Positions 54,752 to 63,558 of a stretch of DNA of 64,000 nucleotides are shown here, in pieces. The notes beneath the pieces were generated by a model, which was given only the letters and a program-made list of their open reading frames with translations, was not told the DNA's origin and did not search any database. How positions within the stretch are numbered: position 1 is the stretch's first letter; each line of letters begins with the position of its first letter. The stretch is taken from the NCBI GenBank assembly GCA_020723305.1, contig DYJC01000001.1:62001-126000 (forward strand), given 5' to 3'. Position numbers and translations under genes: made by a program. Source of the stretch: Desulfosudis oleivorans (GTDB lineage Bacteria; Desulfobacterota; Desulfobacteria; Desulfobacterales; SURF-7).

Positions 54752-55555
54752 TTAGGCGAACAACGATTCCATTGCCCTACCCTGTCTGAATTTTAAAACA
54801 AACAGCCGCAGCAGGAAATCGGCAATCTGATCCGGATTGTGAAAATAATCAAAATTAATCACAACATCGAATTCACTCGGCGGGGCTTCCGATTTTTGAT
54901 ACACCATGCTGAAAAATCTTCTTTGATCCAGATCCGCCTGTTCCAGGATCTCTTCCGCCTCTTTTTGACTGACAGACAGGGAATCGGATAGCCTTTGCAC
55001 ACGGTATTGCTTTGAACTGATGCATCGAACAGCAAACACCTTTTCACGCGGTAAAACCAGGTGGGCTCCCCTGCCTACAAAAATAGTCGGTTCCGATGTG
55101 GCAAGGAAAAAAAAAGCCGCAAACAGATTCTTTGAGTAACTGGAAAACGGGAATGACCTTTCCCCGGAGAATCGATTTAAAAATGCCTTCACATAGCCGG
55201 GATGGCTTTCATCAAAAATCTCAACACTTTTTGAATTGATCCGGGCTTTGTTGGCAATATACTCGATAATCTCCCTGTCGATCACACGATACCCGATTTT
55301 CGGGGCCATCATGCAGGCAAGATCCAGTGACCCGACGCCTATTTTTCTGGAAAAACAAATGGTCGGATGCATGTTGGCCATTGCCTCCCGGACTTCTTCC
55401 CAGAATAATTTCTGACATGCTCTTGAAAGATAATCGGCTGCCAGACTTTCCATTTTCTCCTGCCGAAGCTTATGATCCGGGTCATCATCTGTTTTATGAC
55501 CACCGAATTGTTGTAATGCTTTACACTCAAAATCGTGATTGGCTTCGTTTGCCAC
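54752..55555 (-). CDS. Cytidylate-kinase-like family protein
   Basis: 267 residues of the cytidylate kinase-like (AAK_26-type) family. TICFSRKIGVGSLDLACMM is the degenerate P-loop region, and IGYRVIDREIIEYIA the typical following strand and helix. FVGRGAHLVL and FAVRCISSKQYRVQRL follow. Whether it phosphorylates nucleotides is unknown; relatives often sit beside signalling genes, as here. I set the start at GTG 55555, preceded by AAGGAG. The longer frame from TTG 55573 overlaps that site. It is the last gene of the receiver/GGDEF cluster. Confidence 0.78.
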   Translation of the reverse strand: MANEANHDFECKALQQFGGHKTDDDPDHKLRQEKMESLAADYLSRACQKLFWEEVREAMANMHPTICFSRKIGVGSLDLACMMAPKIGYRVIDREIIEYIANKARINSKSVEIFDESHPGYVKAFLNRFSGERSFPFSSYSKNLFAAFFFLATSEPTIFVGRGAHLVLPREKVFAVRCISSKQYRVQRLSDSLSVSQKEAEEILEQADLDQRRFFSMVYQKSEAPPSEFDVVINFDYFHNPDQIADFLLRLFVLKFRQGRAMESLFA

Positions 55556-55590
55556 GGGAAATCTCCTTTCCAAATATATGTCTATATAGT

Positions 55591-56487
55591 TTACAAATGA
55601 TAAAATGGATTTTTCGTAACTTTTTCCTTCACAATCTGATGAACAATAATATTGGTTCCTCTTTTCTTTGCAGAATACATGAGGCTGTCAGCTCGACGGA
55701 TCATCTCCTCGATGTGATTTGGTATCTTTTCATAGGTTACCAGACCTGTACTGATTCCAACATCCCATTTGTTCTGTTTCATGATCTGATTCAGTTTCCG
55801 CATTAATTTCACTCCAACCGCATAAGCTGCAGAAGATTCGGCCCCCGGAAGAAGCAGTCCGAATTCATCCCCGCCGAACCTTGCCACGATATCGATCACC
55901 CGGATATTTTCCTGAACAGTCTTTGCCACACACTTGAGGAGCTTATCTCCTTCACTATGCCCGTGAATATCATTTATCGATTTAAAATTATCAAGATCAA
56001 AATAGATGATCGACACGGGATGTCCGAAACGACGGGCTTTATTCAGCTCATGTTCAGCAAATTTAGTAAAAGCGAAACGGTTGGCGATTCTGGTCAGGGG
56101 ATCTGTCGTGGCCAGTTCGGTTTGAATCAGAATAATCTGTTTTAATCGGGCAATGAGAAAGGATATAAACAAAAAAACAATCACGCGTAACAGTTCATTT
56201 ACATAAGGTACAAACCAATGGCTGAAATGTCTTATCATGGCGATATCGGCAATCAACCAGGATAATGCACTGGAAAGTGATATAAACACCCCTGCTTTTA
56301 ATCCAACAACCCATGAGATAAAAACGATGGGAAAAAGAAACAGCGCAGATAAGGCGTATTCCGGTCCGGTAAGATAACGGATATAACCAATAATCATGGT
56401 TGCCATGAACGAGATGGTCAGGATGAACAGGGTGAACGCAGGAGTCAGCTTCGGAGCCCACAATATTTCTTTGAATCTTGAAAGCAT
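55591..56487 (-). CDS. Membrane diguanylate cyclase (GGDEF)
   Basis: 298 residues. The N-terminal 120 contain about four transmembrane helices (MASE-like sensor region), followed by a GGDEF domain with the intact signature ARFGGDEFGLLLP. Catalytic metal-binding Asp residues (YFDLDNFKSIND) are also present. It would make c-di-GMP. It is the third gene of a run of receiver, degenerate receiver, GGDEF and cytidylate-kinase-like genes on the minus strand, so the receivers may feed into it. Confidence 0.9.
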   Translation of the reverse strand: MLSRFKEILWAPKLTPAFTLFILTISFMATMIIGYIRYLTGPEYALSALFLFPIVFISWVVGLKAGVFISLSSALSWLIADIAMIRHFSHWFVPYVNELLRVIVFLFISFLIARLKQIILIQTELATTDPLTRIANRFAFTKFAEHELNKARRFGHPVSIIYFDLDNFKSINDIHGHSEGDKLLKCVAKTVQENIRVIDIVARFGGDEFGLLLPGAESSAAYAVGVKLMRKLNQIMKQNKWDVGISTGLVTYEKIPNHIEEMIRRADSLMYSAKKRGTNIIVHQIVKEKVTKNPFYHL

Positions 56488-56520
56488 GTTTCATACACTA
56501 TTTCAATTCAGATATTCCGA

Positions 56521-56964
56521 TCATAACTGAAGTCCGGTAGACAAAATGCTATCATTACAAACCAGATGATACACGTGAGAACACTGCTGATGCATATGGC
56601 TTGATAGTTGATCCTTGACCCCATGGACCTCTTTTTGTTTTAACGGAATCTGTTTTTGGGTTTCAAGCCTGAAAGCTTCATTTACAGCTTCGATCAAACT
56701 GCCGTATGAATCCATGTCCGCCGTTGAATAGTTGATAATGGGAAGCGCCGGCCACTGCTCATGCAGTTTATTAAAAAATTCCCATGTTTTTATTTTTTCC
56801 TGTAAAAGATTCAATAATACAAGCTGAGGTTGAAATTCGGCAATCAATTGTTCAGCGCTTGTTTCGGAATCACTTCTGACAACCTCATACCCCGATTTGA
56901 TAAGCTTCAGCCGCAACTTCGGCCATGTATAGAGTTGATCATCAACAATAAGAATCCGTCTCAT
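56521..56964 (-). CDS. Receiver-like protein lacking the phospho-accepting Asp
   Basis: 147 residues. The N-terminus ILIVDDQ keeps the acidic pair, but the third strand reads PQLVLLNLL, so residue 52 is Asn where receivers have Asp. The conserved Lys of the fifth strand is also missing, and the last 50 residues are not part of a receiver fold. It cannot be phosphorylated in the usual way. It starts 10 bp after the intact receiver gene. Confidence 0.8.
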   Translation of the reverse strand: MRRILIVDDQLYTWPKLRLKLIKSGYEVVRSDSETSAEQLIAEFQPQLVLLNLLQEKIKTWEFFNKLHEQWPALPIINYSTADMDSYGSLIEAVNEAFRLETQKQIPLKQKEVHGVKDQLSSHMHQQCSHVYHLVCNDSILSTGLQL

Positions 56965-56974
56965 TTTTCCTCCC

Positions 56975-57367
56975 TTATAATGCGTTTAACCTTCCTGCAT
57001 CCTTTCTGGAAATCTGATCAACAAGAATCTTGATTTTTTCAATACTCGTCGTACCTTTTTCAATTTCATAAATTTTATTGGATAACGAAATGCTGAATGG
57101 CCGTTCGCAGCCGCAGGAATGTATAATGATTGGAATTGCATCAAATCCGTCTTTCAATTTTAAGGTGATATCTGCCAGATCGCCATTCGGAAGATCAGGA
57201 TCCAGAATCAACAGATCGATTAATTCCTTTGTAGAAAAAATCATAACAACCTCTGCAGCGGTTTTCGCCAGAATCACTTGATGCCCGTGGGCTGACAACT
57301 CACGCTTTAACAGCTCCCGGACATGCTTATTTCGATCAGCTATCAATATCGTAAACATCGGCTTCAA
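56975..57367 (-). CDS. Single-domain response regulator
   Basis: 130 residues, one receiver domain: ILIADRN at the first strand, the phospho-accepting Asp56 in LLILDPDLPNGD, the Ser/Thr switch in IIIHSCG, and a Lys in IEKGTTSIEK. It is the first gene of the four-gene signalling cluster on the minus strand. No output domain, so it acts through protein contacts, perhaps with the next proteins. Confidence 0.87.
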   Translation of the reverse strand: MKPMFTILIADRNKHVRELLKRELSAHGHQVILAKTAAEVVMIFSTKELIDLLILDPDLPNGDLADITLKLKDGFDAIPIIIHSCGCERPFSISLSNKIYEIEKGTTSIEKIKILVDQISRKDAGRLNAL

Positions 57368-58010
57368 TGGAAATCCTTACTCTGATAATTGTATTTAATT
57401 CGCTTGCCCGACATTGGCATACACCTCTGATGTCAGCTTTTTTTATACTTTGTAAAACATATTTCATTATAAAACATGGAAACAGGAATGGACGCCCCCA
57501 ACTTGCGCCGGCACTGAATTCAATTCAAACCTATCTGTAAGATCAGCTTCATCCCTCTCTTTTCATTCTGATCATCTTCCGGGTTGTATTGGTCTCCACC
57601 GCTTATTCACCTGTATTTATAATATGGCCCTCTTTTTGCTTTCTATTCTGCAAACCATCAGCAAACATCTCGACACAGGATTCCGCAATGAGCATGCCAG
57701 GAAATACGAGAACAAATATTTTTTATAAGTTGTTTATTTTATGGTTAAACAAAACTTTAAAACTTGTAAGCTGCTTTTGGATGAATACGATAGCTGTTCA
57801 TATTTTTTACACTGTGAAAAATCAACAGGCAGGCAACAGGGACAAACCAAATACTGTATTCCATATTGACCAGTTGAGAATAAAAACGCTATAAGGATTT
57901 CCGATGGCCCGACAGGTAACTTTATGATTTCAAAATCCATTCCAGCCTGTATATGGAGCAGACCATCAGCACGCGATAGACGGTTTCATATTTTTCAGGG
58001 AGCTTACAAA
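57368..58010. other. 643-bp divergent intergenic region without a convincing gene
   Basis: This is the space between the minus-strand receiver cluster and the plus-strand kinase gene, and must hold the divergent control regions. A plus-strand 101-codon frame (57589-57894) reads through it but has no ribosome binding site or motif. The kinase frame itself stays open upstream to 57924. I saw no clear promoter, hairpin or repeat. Confidence 0.5.
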
Positions 58011-59501
58011 ATGTTTTTACAGTTGAGTCTCAGGAGACGGATCCTCCTTCTGATTGCATCACTGGCAATTATCAATATCGCCGGATCAACGATCACCCTC
58101 TGGTATTCATACAAAGCGCAGGATCTGAACTACTCCATGGTTGATCAGGATCTGACTGCATTAATCGCAGCACAGAATCTGGAAACCGCTCTGGTGATGC
58201 AGAAGGGTTTTCTAACTTATTTTTTTATGACCGATTCCCCAGAATGGCTCGAAAAATTAAAAAAACATCATGAAGATTTTCAGATCTGGCTGATTCAGGC
58301 ACGGGAAATCAATCAATCTACACAGGGGGTTAAAATTCTCAATGAGATCGAGTCCCGTTATATCCGTTTTGTTTTCGACAGGGAAAAAGTTATTGAGCTT
58401 TACAAAAACGGGGAAAAAAAAGAAGGGGCCTCCAAACACTGGAATGTCCGGAATCAATTTTTCAAGATTATTGAATTGACAGGTCAATTCAAAAAGGTCC
58501 AGGAAGAGAAGATCAACAGTTCAAGTTATTCACTTCGCAACGTATCCTGGAAAATAAAATATATGGCCGGTGCGGCCATCCCTTGCGTGATCTTTCTCAG
58601 CATTCTCCTGACTTTTTTCCTGCTTTCTCAAGTTCTGAACCCAATCCAAAAATTAGCGATAGAAGCAGACCTCAAGGAGATTCCCGGAGGTCTTGAAAAT
58701 GAGATTGAAGCATTAAAAAGCCGTGTTCAACATCTGATTATGGATATCGGTCAGACACATGCCAAACTCGCGGAAAGCCAGGAGCACCTTGTTCAGTCCG
58801 AAAGACTGGCGATGGTTGGAAAACTTGCGGCAGGTGTAGCCCACAGTGTCCGTAATCCATTGACGTCCGTAAAAATGCGCCTTTTTACTCTGGAAAGAAG
58901 TCTTTCGTTAACGCTTGAACAAAAGGAGGATCTGGATGTCATTTCGGAAGAAATCCGCCACATCGACACCATTCTCCGCAATTTTCTGGAATATGCAAGG
59001 CCCCCCAAACTGAATTGCCAGCTCCACAGCCCCTCGGATGTTGTCGATCTTACGATTCAGTTACTGAAACACCGGATCGAATCTTACCGCGTTGATATCA
59101 ATGTAGAACGTAAGGAAAAACTGCCCAAGGTCATGCTGGATTCCGACCAACTCAAAGAGGTTCTGGTCAATCTGATTATCAATTCATGCGAAGCCATGGG
59201 TGAAAACGGAAGAATCACGATTATTGAAGACAAAATTCAGAATGATCCCTACCATCAAACGGCCGTTATCCGGGTCAAGGATAATGGCCCTGGAATTTCT
59301 CCGGAATTAAAAGAAAAAATATTTGAACCGTTTTTCAGTTCAAAAGAAGAAGGGTCAGGACTCGGCCTCAGTATTGCCAAAAGGATCATGAAAGAACATG
59401 GCGGCGAACTGCATGCGGAGTTTGATGAGGAACCCGGTGCCACTTTTACAATTATAATGCCCATAAAGGAGTATGAAAATGGCGACAATCCTGATCGTTG
59501 A
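58011..59501 (+). CDS. Membrane sensor histidine kinase
   Basis: 496 residues from ATG 58011 (GGGAG upstream; the frame is open from 57924). Two transmembrane helices (about 11-31 and 185-207) enclose a periplasmic four-helix-like sensor domain. A coiled coil follows, then the dimerisation domain with phospho-accepting His278 in GVAHSVRNPLTSVK. The HATPase domain has N-box LVNLIINSCEAMG, DNGPGI and GSGLGLSIAKRI. It overlaps the sigma-54 activator by 23 bp, so the two form a classic NtrB/NtrC-type pair. The stimulus is unknown. Confidence 0.93.
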   Translation: MFLQLSLRRRILLLIASLAIINIAGSTITLWYSYKAQDLNYSMVDQDLTALIAAQNLETALVMQKGFLTYFFMTDSPEWLEKLKKHHEDFQIWLIQAREINQSTQGVKILNEIESRYIRFVFDREKVIELYKNGEKKEGASKHWNVRNQFFKIIELTGQFKKVQEEKINSSSYSLRNVSWKIKYMAGAAIPCVIFLSILLTFFLLSQVLNPIQKLAIEADLKEIPGGLENEIEALKSRVQHLIMDIGQTHAKLAESQEHLVQSERLAMVGKLAAGVAHSVRNPLTSVKMRLFTLERSLSLTLEQKEDLDVISEEIRHIDTILRNFLEYARPPKLNCQLHSPSDVVDLTIQLLKHRIESYRVDINVERKEKLPKVMLDSDQLKEVLVNLIINSCEAMGENGRITIIEDKIQNDPYHQTAVIRVKDNGPGISPELKEKIFEPFFSSKEEGSGLGLSIAKRIMKEHGGELHAEFDEEPGATFTIIMPIKEYENGDNPDR

Positions 59502-60918
59502 TGATGACCCTCAGTTACGTCAGAGCTTTACAAAAATATTGTCCGCAGAAGGGCACAAAATCCAGACCGCTTCATCCGGTGAAGCCGGAATTGCGGCTGT
59601 GGAAAAAGAACCGCCGGACCTTGTGATCATGGATGTCCGGATGCCCGGCATAACCGGGCTTGAGGCTTTTCAAAAAATACATTTGCTGGATTCAAAACTT
59701 CCGGTGATTATCATGACCGCCTTTGGGACAACCGAAACAGCAATTGAAGCCACCAAAATGGGGGCATTTGACTATGTTCTAAAACCGTTTGAAATACCGG
59801 GCATCCTTGAATTGATCAACAAGGCGATAAAGGCTAGTCGCTTCATGCATGCACAAATTCAGATGGATGCCCCGCCAAAAGAGGCGAATCAGGATGCAAT
59901 TATCGGAAGCAGTTATGCAATGCAGGAGGTTTACAAGGCGATCGGCCGGGTTGCCCCAACCGATGCAACCGTATTGATCCGAGGTGAATCCGGAACCGGA
60001 AAAGAACTGGTTGCAAGAGCCCTGTATCAGCATAGCCTGCGCGGAACAATGCCGTTCCTGGTGATCAATTGTGTTGCCATACCGGATACACTTCTGGAAA
60101 GTGAGCTTTTCGGATATGAAAAAGGCGCATTTACCGGAGCAGTCAATCGCCGGATCGGCAAGATCGAACAGGCACATAAAGGAACGGTTTTTCTGGATGA
60201 AATCGGCGATATGCCGTTTTCGATTCAAGCCAAAATTTTGCGCTTGCTTCAGGAAAAAAGCATTGAAAGACTAGGTGGAAAGCAGCCGATACCTGTTGAT
60301 GTAAGAATCATAGCCGCTACCAACCGGGATCTGGAAACCGCGGTCAAGGAGGGACATTTCCGCGAAGATCTGTATTACCGGCTCAAGGTCGTCAGCCTTA
60401 CCCTTCCTACCCTTCGGGAAAGAAAAGAGGATATCCCGGTGCTGACCGAATATTTTATAAAACAGCATTGCAAGGATATGAACATCCCGAACCCCGGGAT
60501 CTCCGAAAAAGCCAAAAATGAGCTGAATTCGCACTCCTGGCCGGGAAATGTGCGTGAGTTGTCCAACACCATACAGAAAGCGCTCATTTTCTGTAAGGGA
60601 GGTCCTCTGGATGTCAGGGATGTGACCCAGGCCATCGACCAGGCGGATCTGAATGGAGGAGAACCCAATGAGAATCCGACAAGACCGGATATGATCATCC
60701 GGGAATGGCTACGGAAACAGATGACCAATGACCCCCCAAAAAACCTTTTTGATGATCTGATAGATTACTTTGGAAGCATGATCATCCGGGAAGCCCTGGA
60801 TAAAACGGGCGGCAACCGTTCTCATGCCTCCAAGCTGCTTGGGCTTTCGCGTCCGACCCTGTTATCAAAAATTGAAAAATACAGTATTAAAATCAAAGCG
60901 GATATTGATTTTTATTGA
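59479..60918 (+). CDS. Sigma-54-dependent response regulator (NtrC family)
   Basis: 479 residues. Receiver domain (acidic pair in ILIVDDD, phospho-accepting Asp52 in VIMDVRMPG), AAA+ domain with Walker [15 protein letters not shown], the sigma-54 loop GAFTGA and Walker [13 protein letters not shown]-terminal Fis-type helix-turn-helix follows ([18 protein letters not shown]). When phosphorylated by the upstream kinase it would activate sigma-54 promoters. ATG 59479 lies 7 bases after AAGGAG; the in-frame ATG at 59473 is too close to it. The 3' end overlaps the opposing CoA-synthetase gene by 7 bp. Confidence 0.95.
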   Translation: MATILIVDDDPQLRQSFTKILSAEGHKIQTASSGEAGIAAVEKEPPDLVIMDVRMPGITGLEAFQKIHLLDSKLPVIIMTAFGTTETAIEATKMGAFDYVLKPFEIPGILELINKAIKASRFMHAQIQMDAPPKEANQDAIIGSSYAMQEVYKAIGRVAPTDATVLIRGESGTGKELVARALYQHSLRGTMPFLVINCVAIPDTLLESELFGYEKGAFTGAVNRRIGKIEQAHKGTVFLDEIGDMPFSIQAKILRLLQEKSIERLGGKQPIPVDVRIIAATNRDLETAVKEGHFREDLYYRLKVVSLTLPTLRERKEDIPVLTEYFIKQHCKDMNIPNPGISEKAKNELNSHSWPGNVRELSNTIQKALIFCKGGPLDVRDVTQAIDQADLNGGEPNENPTRPDMIIREWLRKQMTNDPPKNLFDDLIDYFGSMIIREALDKTGGNRSHASKLLGLSRPTLLSKIEKYSIKIKADIDFY

Positions 60919-63431
60919 GGCAGATGAGATTCTGAAAGATTCAGGTTCAGCTCATATTCACCAACCAGTGTCGAAGGACGAATCGTAAAATTCAGCTTCC
61001 GGCCAAGGGCCAGCATTCCCTTATTTTTTGCCAGAGCAATCCCCCATATATTCCGGAAATGCCTCTCTTTGGCGATATTGAGGCAAATCCGAAGCAACTG
61101 GGCTCCGATACCTTTCCCCTGCCAGGGATCACCGACCAGAACAGCAAATTCCGCATCTTTCAAATTTTGCTGAAGAATAACACGAGCTGCCCCCAGCATT
61201 TTTTCTTCAGACACGGATTCTGAAATGGCTACAAGAGCAATCTCACGATCGTAATCAACCTGTGTAAATCTAGCGAGCATTTCCTGTGGAAATTTTTTCA
61301 TCGGAAAAAAGAACCTGTAATAGATACTCTGGGGAGACAGGGCATCAAACAGCTCCAACAGAAGCGGAGCATCCTCAGGCCGGATAGGACGAATCAGGAG
61401 TTCTCCGATTTCCGGCAAATTTACCCTGGATTCATATTGGGCCGGATACGGACTGATCGAAAGATGAAGCGGAGCCGGACATGTTGTGGGAGTCAGAACA
61501 ATTCGGGCATCCACAACCAGGGGAAAACCGTTTTTGATCACCAGCGGGTTCATGTCCAGTTCCGCAATCTGCGGAAAGTCAATCACCAGTTGGGATAAAC
61601 GAATCAGAATCTCCTCAAGCTTTTCCAAGTTTACCTGAGGACAGTTCCGGTACCCTTTCAGCAGCCGGTGATGAACACGCGTACCTTCCATGAGACGGGA
61701 TGCCAGCAAACGATTCAAGGGTGGCAAGGCAATGGCCCGATCTTCATGCAGCTCCGCAAAGGTTCCTCCCATGCCGAAGAAAATTACCGGGCCGAAATCC
61801 GGATCCTTTTTCGCTCCGATGTTCAGTTCGAACTCCGGATCGACCGGATAACCCAAACGTTCGGCAATCGCAATGTCCTGATTGGATGAAGTTGCCGGAC
61901 TCGTCGGATTCATGGGAATACCATATGCCTCAAGCAATAACTTGGATTCCGTTTCCGTCAGCAGACCGCCGGCGTTCTTCAGACCACATTGAATGATCTC
62001 TTCCGCTTTTTCTCGATTCACCTGTATCCGGGTGGAAAGACGCGGTGGTATCTGCTGAAGCATTTCAATTCCGCGGGCATGACGATAGAGATTCATGAAA
62101 GCCCGAACAGCGCGTTCCGGGGTATCGAAAGTAGCAATCCCTGCCTGATTGAAAATTTCTCTACCCTTCTCCACATCCGATCCACCCAGCCAGGAGGTGA
62201 CAACCGGAATGGATGTATTCTTCAGTTCTTCGGAAAGCTTCTTTGCAGTTTCGGTTACATCCGCCTTGGTCTGAGGAGGGGCAAGCATGACAAGCAGCCC
62301 CTGCACTTCTTTGGCCTTCAGAAGAATCGAAACCGCGGCAGCATACCGTGCCGGTGTCGCATCTCCCAGGATATCCACAGGATTTCCATGACTCCAGTAC
62401 GGTGGAAGGAAGGCGTTGAGTGCGTCCAGGGTATCCAAAGACAACTGTACCGGGGATATTCCATAGTCAGCCAGCGCATCCACAGCCATGACACCGGGTC
62501 CGCCTCCATTGGTAAGAATGGCAAGGCCTGGCCCCATGGATCTGCCTTTTCGAGAAAGAATCTCCGCTGTATCAAATAATTCCTCAAAGGTTTTGACCCG
62601 GACAATTCCTGCCCGCAGAAACGCAGCATCATAAACCTCATCCATGCCGACCATTGCACCAATATGAGAAGCGAATGCCCGGGCTCCCTGCTTTGTCCTT
62701 CCGGCTTTCAAAACAATGATGGGTTTAATCCGGCTTACCGCCCTTGCAGCACTCATGAAATTGCGTTGACGTACCAGATTCTCCATATACATGAGAATTC
62801 CGCTGACCTTGGGATCACTCCCCAGATAATCGATGATATCTCCGAAATCAACATCCAGCATGGACCCCATATTGATAAAATGGGAAAACCCAATATTCTC
62901 TTGAATCGAAAAATCAAGAATCGCCGAACAGATGGTACCACTCTGAGAGATGAACGACAGATTCCCTTCCAGCGGTATGCGGGTGGCAAGGCCGGCATTG
63001 AGGCATGAAGCGCTGCACATGATCCCCTGGCAATTCGGACCGATGATTCGCAAAGCACTATCTTTGGCTGCTTCACGAATCTTTGCTTCCACTTTCCGGC
63101 CTTGCTCACCAATTTCTTTTCCGCCGCCGGAAATGATTACCGCACCCGCAGCATGGATACTGCAGCACTCAGCAATCACTTCCGGTACCACCTCCATGGG
63201 TGTAACCACTACGACAAGATCAATGGGTTCACCGATCGTAAGGAGTGACGGGAACGACTTTTTTCCAATAAACACATGATGTTTTATATGTACAGGATAT
63301 ACCGGACCGGCAAAACCTCCCTGGACTAAATTATTCATCACCGTATAGCCCACGGAATCCGGACAGGTTGATGCACCGACAACGGCAATGGATCGGGGAT
63401 GAAAAACTTTTTCAAGCTGCTCCGTGCTCAT
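60912..63431 (-). CDS. ADP-forming acyl-CoA synthetase fused to GNAT acetyltransferase (Pat-like)
   Basis: 839 residues. N-terminal CoA-binding domain (HPRSIAVVGASTCPDSVGYTV), succinyl-CoA-ligase-like domain with the catalytic His region (FISQSGTICSAI), an ATP-grasp-type domain (about 480-660) and a C-terminal GNAT domain (LIRPIRPEDAPLLLELFD). This layout is shared by Pat-type protein lysine acetyltransferases and by ADP-forming acetate-CoA ligases. It could make acetyl-CoA or modify acetyl-CoA synthetase. It follows the CBS-ACT gene on the same strand, 45 bp downstream. Confidence 0.92.
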   Translation of the reverse strand: MSTEQLEKVFHPRSIAVVGASTCPDSVGYTVMNNLVQGGFAGPVYPVHIKHHVFIGKKSFPSLLTIGEPIDLVVVVTPMEVVPEVIAECCSIHAAGAVIISGGGKEIGEQGRKVEAKIREAAKDSALRIIGPNCQGIMCSASCLNAGLATRIPLEGNLSFISQSGTICSAILDFSIQENIGFSHFINMGSMLDVDFGDIIDYLGSDPKVSGILMYMENLVRQRNFMSAARAVSRIKPIIVLKAGRTKQGARAFASHIGAMVGMDEVYDAAFLRAGIVRVKTFEELFDTAEILSRKGRSMGPGLAILTNGGGPGVMAVDALADYGISPVQLSLDTLDALNAFLPPYWSHGNPVDILGDATPARYAAAVSILLKAKEVQGLLVMLAPPQTKADVTETAKKLSEELKNTSIPVVTSWLGGSDVEKGREIFNQAGIATFDTPERAVRAFMNLYRHARGIEMLQQIPPRLSTRIQVNREKAEEIIQCGLKNAGGLLTETESKLLLEAYGIPMNPTSPATSSNQDIAIAERLGYPVDPEFELNIGAKKDPDFGPVIFFGMGGTFAELHEDRAIALPPLNRLLASRLMEGTRVHHRLLKGYRNCPQVNLEKLEEILIRLSQLVIDFPQIAELDMNPLVIKNGFPLVVDARIVLTPTTCPAPLHLSISPYPAQYESRVNLPEIGELLIRPIRPEDAPLLLELFDALSPQSIYYRFFFPMKKFPQEMLARFTQVDYDREIALVAISESVSEEKMLGAARVILQQNLKDAEFAVLVGDPWQGKGIGAQLLRICLNIAKERHFRNIWGIALAKNKGMLALGRKLNFTIRPSTLVGEYELNLNLSESHLPQ

Positions 63432-63451
63432 GGAAAAATAGTTACCTAATG

Positions 63452-63558
63452 GTTGCGAAAAATAATCCGCTGATTCTCACGGTGATCCTTTCGCGTCATG
63501 CGAAAGCGGGCAAAAAAAAGAGTTGCGAAAAATGATCCGCTGATTCTCACGGTGATCC
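63452..63558. repeat. 37-bp direct repeats 70 bp apart with a hairpin between
   Basis: 63452-63488 and 63522-63558 differ at one base. They flank a 33-bp segment containing the perfect inverted repeat CTTTCGC-GTCAT-GCGAAAG (63488-63506) and a run of eight A. The right copy is inside the CBS-ACT coding region and the left copy just after its stop. Because 70 is not a multiple of three, the second copy is read in another frame. Confidence 0.9.

Noticed and set aside
57589-57894. 101-codon plus-strand frame upstream of the histidine kinase
   Set aside because: No ribosome binding site, Cys/Phe-rich composition unlike neighbouring genes, and it lies in a region expected to hold divergent promoters.
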